57,323 nucleotides of DNA from Microbulbifer mangrovi (GTDB lineage: Bacteria > Pseudomonadota > Gammaproteobacteria > Pseudomonadales > Cellvibrionaceae): contig NZ_LZDE01000337.1 of assembly GCF_002009015.1 (NCBI RefSeq), positions 1 through 57,323 of the forward strand, given 5' to 3'. Below, piece after piece: positions 53,401 to 57,323 of this stretch; within the stretch, counting starts at the first letter, position 1, and the number at the start of each line of letters is the position of its first letter. Made by a program: the position numbers and the translations under genes. The notes beneath the pieces were generated by a model. That model ran no database searches. It was not told the DNA's origin and saw only the letters and a list, made by a program, of their open reading frames with translations.

Positions 53401-53685
53401 GACACCAATGGAACCGGCGTATTTTCCGATACCTGTATCGGTGCTGCGAACGGTGGCGTTGATTGTCGCGACGTCGGTTTTGCCGATGACTATATGATTC
53501 ACCATGCATCTCTGTACTATTACGCAGATACCTGGACGGCCGGTCTCGGTGTACGGAATGTGTTCAATGAAGCACCTCCGCAAGTAGATGGCAGTGAAAT
53601 TACTGCGGTCAACAACACGCCGATCGGATACGGCTACGATCTGCAGGGTCGCACCCTGTTCATGAACCTTCAGAAGAACTTCTGA
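50416..53685 (+). CDS. Large TonB-dependent outer-membrane receptor
   Basis: This receptor has 1089 aa from the TTG at 50416, with a GGGGG ribosome binding site 6 bases upstream. A signal peptide ends at VVFAQ. A Glu-rich linker follows, then a plug domain starting EEVVVTGSRLKRD and containing VDLRGLGAGRTLVLLNGRR and GASSIYGSDAVAGVTNIIL. The barrel ends in MNLQKNF with the terminal Phe. It belongs to the large, cysteine-containing receptors common in Alteromonadales and Cellvibrionales. An S9 peptidase follows, so peptide import is plausible but not shown. Confidence 0.92.
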   Translation: MIKLNNLLGSAYSPLKASVSTAVLAAVLSPVVFAQESESEITETNVEIKEEQTPVIVGSEDDSDVEEVVVTGSRLKRDTFSSIAPLQIIDAEGAREAGAIDTSTILQSSGAASGQQIDLTFSGYVLDNGPGASTVDLRGLGAGRTLVLLNGRRLSPAGVEGAPVAADLNLIPSSLVQQYDLLLDGASSIYGSDAVAGVTNIILKKDFDGFDFEVFGTGPQQDNGEETTMSLSWGKNFDRGFVGIGAEYYEAQAVTFADRKWTAGCEKNMEIGTDGKIYTQDAYYSEVYGMDFSDGCALGSLAGRVSVPFSGSIYYTPGSTNGGWDGFSESSLYGIGVDGNGDGVTDINFRDHDINGRDTFAHLFPEQERTSIMTFGEYTFEGDMNLTPFFEASYAKRENYIDSGAFQLFPSVPGTNPFNICNPDGVRGVDCGLAYDALLTNPEFAAQVAAVYGGTPEQFGLLEGAIGAAGTQPIVSVRGDRTTADVEVSQMRFVTGLRGDLPMLNIGSMSDWSFELSGSITKSDGKSSRYGIRGDRLTQSLATTVEDPNNPGTFTCEPLPGESTCVPIDMFAASLYEGVIGDFATQAERDYLFDSRDFDTSYYQTIFSAYATGTVATLPAGDLTVGVGAELRDDRIKSLPDDIARDGLFFGYFSDGGASGNKDTKEAFAEVEIPLLAGKFLAEELTTNVSARYTKDEFYGGAWTNSAKIAYRPVESLLLRSTYGTSYRAPNLRENFLMNQTGFNNIFDPCMIPDAALDPISGGYNPALDNRAPEVLSNCLANGVDPTTLENGGFNTYSVEVARGGNLDLEEETSESFTFGFSFEQPFFESFGLTLGMTYYEIDIENSIIEPSAQFLVNDCYNNPNGNSAFCTMFSRDAEGFLDNIDAAFVNRDNEVARGFDYNIRYEQPVTIFGAPVDLSANLTFNRVMERTLTYVADDGTPDVERYQGTFGFPEWNGRGEFRVEYDKYRFTWTTQYLGAVEQADEYIDEFSDIYDTNGTGVFSDTCIGAANGGVDCRDVGFADDYMIHHASLYYYADTWTAGLGVRNVFNEAPPQVDGSEITAVNNTPIGYGYDLQGRTLFMNLQKNF

Positions 53686-53700
53686 TCGCTCACAGGTTGG

Positions 53701-53729
53701 AAAAAGCCCGCAGTTACTGCGGGCTTTTT
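53701..53729 (+). terminator. Terminator after the TonB receptor
   Basis: The stem AAAAAGCCCGCAG/CTGCGGGCTTTTT has a TTA loop and a long T-run. It separates the receptor from the S9 peptidase gene. Confidence 0.9.
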
Positions 53730-53775
53730 TTTCCAAGGAAATTAGGTAATAGCAGGAAAACTAGCGGAATTTGAA

Positions 53776-55728
53776 ATGAAAATAATCAAAGGTCTGGCCG
53801 TGGTGCTGGCGATGATCGTCGCAACACAGGTGATCGCCAAAGAAGCCAAGCCCTATCCCCTGGATTACTGGGCACTGCGCGATGTGATCAGTAATGTCTC
53901 TATCTCTCCAGATGGCAAACATCTGGCTCTGTTGAAAATCCCTACCAAAGATGGCGACCCGATTATCGAAGTCTACCCAGCCGGGGATCTGGAAGCAGAA
54001 CCCTATCGCATCAACTCTGACCCGATGGAAATTCAGCAGTTTTTCTGGTTGAGCAACGATGTGATTGGCATGCAGTTGCGCCAGAAAGTGCGCGACAAGA
54101 TCGAGGGGTTCAACGAGGGTGTTTACGAATATCTTCTCGCTTCAGTGGATATCAAACGCAAGAAGCTGAAAAAGTATGATCAGGCCGGTGCCGAGCTGGA
54201 TCACCCTCTGCCCAACAACGATCGCCGGATTATTTTCTCCTACCTGCCTGGTGGTGAGAAAAGCCGAATCGCTGCGGCATTCCGCCCACGCACCTATTAC
54301 GAACTAGATCTGAAAAGCGGCGCCAAGAAGCTGCTGTTGCGCGGTAAGTTGGCAATGGGACAGGTCGAGTTTGATGAGGACGGCAACCCTTGGTTGGCTA
54401 GAGGATTCGATGTCGCCAAAGGCGAGTACGTCTGGTACGAACGTATCACCGACAAAAAGCGCTGGACCGAGTTCAAGCGCATGAGTGAAGACAGCTTCGA
54501 GACGTTTTCGGTGCAGGGTTTTGATACCCAGAAGCCGAACATTTTCTTTGTCACTGCCAATAATGGCAATGACAAGGTTGGCCTGTGGGAGTTCGACGTC
54601 AAAGCGAAAAAATTTGGTGAGTTGGTTTATCTCCGCACCGATGTAGACGTCAGTGGCGTGCGCAAGCATAGCAACAGCTGGGAAAACCGCGACCAGATTT
54701 CCGGTGTTGTCTACGCCGAAAAAAATGTCGAAGTGGAGTACTTTGATGAAGTGGAAATGGCGACCCAGCGACAGCTGGAGCAGGTCATTCCCAACGCACA
54801 CTACCTGCGGATTAACAGCCGCTCCCGCGACGGCGCGAGCATGACTATCTACAATGTTGGCCCCCGCGATCCCGGCAGCTACTACTTGCTGCACAAGGGC
54901 AAGCTAACAAAAGTTGGTAGCCGTCAGCCGCTGTTGGAGCCGGAGAAACTCGCCGATGTGCGCTACATCAAATACAAATCCCGCGACGGCCGTACCATCC
55001 CTGCCTATCTGACGGTACCCAATGGCGAACCACCCTTCCCGGCTATTGTGCTGCCACACGGTGGTCCATTTGTATCAGAACTGGTGATCTACGACGAGTG
55101 GGCGCAATTCCTGGCTAACAATGGATACCTGGTTCTGCAGCCCCAGTACCGCGGCTCAAAAGGTCTGGGCCTTGACCACTACACCTCCGCCTTCAAAGAT
55201 GGTGGTCAGGGTGGCTATAAAATGCAGGACGATAAAGATGATGGCATGCTTTATCTGGTGGAGCAGGGCTTGGCAGAAAAGGATCGTCTCGCCATGTTTG
55301 GCTGGTCTTACGGTGGTTACGCCGCCCTGGTGGCCGCTGCTCGGGAAAAGCAGATTTATCAGTGCGTGATAGCGGGTGCAGCGGTATCCGACAATCAGAT
55401 GCAGGTGAACTACTACCGTGATCGTCTACGTGGTGCTGGCAAGATCGAACAGCTGGGTATGTGGGATGACAGTATTTCCCCTATCGAGCAGGCGGAAAAC
55501 GTGAATGTCCCAATCCTGTTGATTCATGGCAGTGTTGACCAGCGGGTGCCGCCGGAACATGCGGAACGCTACCGCAAGGCGTTGGATAAGAGCGGCAAGG
55601 TATACAAGTACGTAGAGCTGGATGGCGCCGACCACTTCAGCAACACCCTGTTTTACGATCACCAGAAGACCCTTTACCAGTCCATGATTTCTTATTTGCA
55701 AGAAGATTGTGGCGAGGGTGGTCTGTAA
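53776..55728 (+). CDS. Secreted S9 family (prolyl oligopeptidase-like) peptidase
   Basis: This 650-aa protein has a signal peptide ending near TQVIAKE (about residue 22). The N-terminal part is a beta-propeller-like region (SISPDGKHLALLK) and the C-terminal part an alpha/beta hydrolase. The catalytic triad is Ser511 in GWSYGGY, Asp588 in HGSVDQRV and His620 in DGADHFS. Such dipeptidyl/acylaminoacyl peptidases cleave short peptides in the periplasm or outside the cell. It follows the TonB receptor with a terminator between. A promoter must lie in the 46-bp gap. Confidence 0.92.
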   Translation: MKIIKGLAVVLAMIVATQVIAKEAKPYPLDYWALRDVISNVSISPDGKHLALLKIPTKDGDPIIEVYPAGDLEAEPYRINSDPMEIQQFFWLSNDVIGMQLRQKVRDKIEGFNEGVYEYLLASVDIKRKKLKKYDQAGAELDHPLPNNDRRIIFSYLPGGEKSRIAAAFRPRTYYELDLKSGAKKLLLRGKLAMGQVEFDEDGNPWLARGFDVAKGEYVWYERITDKKRWTEFKRMSEDSFETFSVQGFDTQKPNIFFVTANNGNDKVGLWEFDVKAKKFGELVYLRTDVDVSGVRKHSNSWENRDQISGVVYAEKNVEVEYFDEVEMATQRQLEQVIPNAHYLRINSRSRDGASMTIYNVGPRDPGSYYLLHKGKLTKVGSRQPLLEPEKLADVRYIKYKSRDGRTIPAYLTVPNGEPPFPAIVLPHGGPFVSELVIYDEWAQFLANNGYLVLQPQYRGSKGLGLDHYTSAFKDGGQGGYKMQDDKDDGMLYLVEQGLAEKDRLAMFGWSYGGYAALVAAAREKQIYQCVIAGAAVSDNQMQVNYYRDRLRGAGKIEQLGMWDDSISPIEQAENVNVPILLIHGSVDQRVPPEHAERYRKALDKSGKVYKYVELDGADHFSNTLFYDHQKTLYQSMISYLQEDCGEGGL

Positions 55729-55761
55729 GTCTCTCGCTTAAGCCACGGAAGCTTTCGCTTG

Positions 55762-55788
55762 AAAAACCCGGCCACAGGCCGGGTTTTT
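55762..55788 (+). terminator. Terminator after the S9 peptidase
   Basis: The stem AAAAACCCGGCC/GGCCGGGTTTTT has an ACA loop and a T-run. Confidence 0.9.
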
Positions 55789-55892
55789 TGTGTTCGGTTG
55801 CTTCCTGCTTCCTTGAGTTTGCCGAGACTTACCCACAGAATTGCCGCCAATTTCCTATCTTATAGTTTGAAATCGAGTTTTCGGGCCACCCC

Positions 55893-57254
55893 ATGACCAT
55901 AGATGTAGTTATCCTCGCCGCCGGTAAAGGCACCCGTATGCGCTCCGACCTTCCCAAGGTGCTGCACCCTATTGCTGGTGTGCCGATGTTGGGACGGGTG
56001 ATTGATACTGCGAAATCGCTCGGGGATGTGGCAATTACTGTGGTCATTGGCCACGGTGCCGAACTGGTACGCGAGCGTTTTGCCGACAGCGGCGTGCAGT
56101 TTGTCGAACAGTCGGAACAGCTCGGTACCGGCCACGCGGTGGCGCAGGCGATTCCGAATTTCCGCACCGGTAGCACCGTACTGGTGCTGTACGGGGATGT
56201 GCCGCTGGTGAAAGCCACGACTCTGCAGCACCTGCTCAAGGCCTCCAGCAGCGGTCCCGCACTACTGTCAGTTGTGATGGATGATCCCAGTGGTTACGGT
56301 CGTATTGTCCGTGATGAGAGCGACAAGGTGCTGGCGATTGTCGAGCAGAAAGATGCTGATGCAGAGACCCTCAGGATCACCGAAATCAACAGCGGGATCC
56401 TCGCTGCTCCCGCCGATTTGCTCACCCAGTGGCTACCGGAGCTGTCCAACGACAATGCCCAGGGTGAGTACTACCTGACCGATGTGATTGCCCGCTCGGT
56501 AAGCGAGAACATAGACGTTATTGGCGTGATCGCCGACGATCCCGACGAAGTCGCCGGTGTTAATAGCCGCGCCCAGCAAGCGGAGCTGGAGCGCGCACTG
56601 CAGCGGGAGCTAGCCGAGGCGCTGATGGTGTCCGGTGTGACCTTGCTGGATCCGGCGCGGATCGATATCCGCGGCCAGCTGGAATGCGACAGCGATGTAA
56701 GTATTGATATCAACTGCATCTTCGAGGGCCGGGTGAAGCTCGGCGCCGGTGTCAAAATCGGCCCCAACTGCCTGCTGAAGAACTGCGAACTGGCGGCGGG
56801 CACGGTGCTGGAGGCCAACTCGATTGTTGAGGATGCGATGGTGGGCGAGGCTTGTACCGTGGGCCCGTTTGCGCGGCTGCGCCCGGGTACCGAGCTGGCC
56901 AACGGGGCCAAGGTGGGCAATTTCGTCGAGACCAAGAAAGCGAAAATCGGTCTCGGCAGCAAGGTAAACCACCTCTCCTACATCGGCGACGCGGAGGTCG
57001 GTGAAGGCGTCAATATTGGTGCCGGCACCATTACCTGCAACTACGACGGCGTGAATAAATCCAAGACTGTGATCGGCGACGGTGCCTTTATCGGCTCCAA
57101 CTCCGCCCTGGTCGCGCCGGTTGAAATCGGTGCCGGTGCCACTGTGGGTGCCGGCTCCACCATCACCCGCGAAGTGAGCGCTGACGAACTGGCCGTGGCC
57201 CGTGGTAAGCAGCGCAATATCAGTGGCTGGCAGCGCCCTACCAAGAAAAATTAA
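55893..57254 (+). CDS. glmU: Bifunctional GlmU (UDP-GlcNAc synthesis)
   Basis: GlmU has both glucosamine-1-phosphate acetyltransferase and N-acetylglucosamine-1-phosphate uridyltransferase activity, making UDP-GlcNAc for peptidoglycan and lipopolysaccharide. The 453-aa protein starts MTIDVVILAAGKGTRMRSD, with the nucleotide-sugar loop LAAGKGTRM at 8-16. QLGTGHAV and DVPL follow. The C-terminal half is a left-handed beta-helix of hexapeptide repeats with YIGDAEVGEGVNIGAGTITCNYDG given in part. In many gammaproteobacteria it lies near the atp operon, as here after an accessory block. The last 69 bp after it show no identifiable gene. Confidence 0.97.
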   Translation: MTIDVVILAAGKGTRMRSDLPKVLHPIAGVPMLGRVIDTAKSLGDVAITVVIGHGAELVRERFADSGVQFVEQSEQLGTGHAVAQAIPNFRTGSTVLVLYGDVPLVKATTLQHLLKASSSGPALLSVVMDDPSGYGRIVRDESDKVLAIVEQKDADAETLRITEINSGILAAPADLLTQWLPELSNDNAQGEYYLTDVIARSVSENIDVIGVIADDPDEVAGVNSRAQQAELERALQRELAEALMVSGVTLLDPARIDIRGQLECDSDVSIDINCIFEGRVKLGAGVKIGPNCLLKNCELAAGTVLEANSIVEDAMVGEACTVGPFARLRPGTELANGAKVGNFVETKKAKIGLGSKVNHLSYIGDAEVGEGVNIGAGTITCNYDGVNKSKTVIGDGAFIGSNSALVAPVEIGAGATVGAGSTITREVSADELAVARGKQRNISGWQRPTKKN

Positions 57255-57323
57255 GCTCGCAAAATGGGTTCTGAAGCTGGCCCGGTGGCGGTGGAGCACT
57301 GGGTGCGGCTTTTCAGGACCGCT

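Noticed and set aside
57264..57323. Open frame from ATG at 57264 to the window edge
   Set aside because: Only 20 codons are visible; there is no good ribosome binding site and no recognisable product.

Overview
The window is a contiguous, gene-dense stretch of a gammaproteobacterial chromosome around the replication origin. Gene order is trkA-trkH, glyQS-gmhB, then gyrB-recF-dnaN-dnaA on the minus strand, then rpmH-rnpA-yidD-yidC-mnmE, mnmG-rsmG-parAB, the atp operon and finally glmU. This is the Pseudomonas-like arrangement. The high GC content, the many secreted hydrolases and the TonB receptors suggest a marine, polymer-degrading lineage such as Microbulbifer/Cellvibrionales. The genus is inferred from protein character and gene order, not from a database match.

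Layout. 0-5 kb: potassium uptake (trkA, trkH), a CDP-alcohol phosphatidyltransferase and an LpxL-type acyltransferase. 5-10 kb: glycyl-tRNA synthetase, gmhB and an RlmI-type rRNA methyltransferase. 10-12.8 kb: a FecA-like TonB receptor with a candidate Fur box, and a GNAT enzyme. 12.9-19.6 kb: gyrB, recF, dnaN and dnaA, all leftward, with two perfect parS palindromes inside recF. 19.6-20.25 kb: a dnaA-rpmH intergenic region with DnaA boxes. 20.25-24.3 kb: rpmH to mnmE. 24.34-25.1 kb: a 764-bp gene-free region with further DnaA boxes and a strongly AT-rich end next to mnmG. 25.1-29.6 kb: mnmG, rsmG, parA, parB. 29.8-37.2 kb: the complete F-type ATP synthase operon (atpIBEFHAGDC), with RNA hairpins in most of its gaps. 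37.5-55.8 kb: an accessory block of mostly secreted proteins. It holds a two-gene operon with a metzincin-like protease, a patatin coupled to a second metalloprotease, a methyltransferase, a beta-propeller/amidohydrolase fusion, an FNT channel, an atypical CDF transporter, and a large TonB receptor followed by an S9 peptidase. 55.9-57.25 kb: glmU.

The core genes work together in replication initiation (DnaA, DnaN, GyrB, RecF), origin segregation (ParA, ParB, parS), RNA and membrane-protein maturation (RnpA, YidD, YidC, MnmE, MnmG, RsmG) and energy conversion. The accessory block looks like scavenging of peptides and lipids, with uptake across the outer membrane. I saw no tRNA, rRNA, CRISPR array, insertion sequence or phage gene.

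The points most worth a second look are the two parS sites embedded in the same reading phase of recF, the two separate DnaA-box regions about 5 kb apart that each resemble a known type of oriC, the set of hairpins flanking the high-stoichiometry cistrons of the atp operon, and the coupled secreted-protein/metzincin operon at 37.5-40.6 kb.
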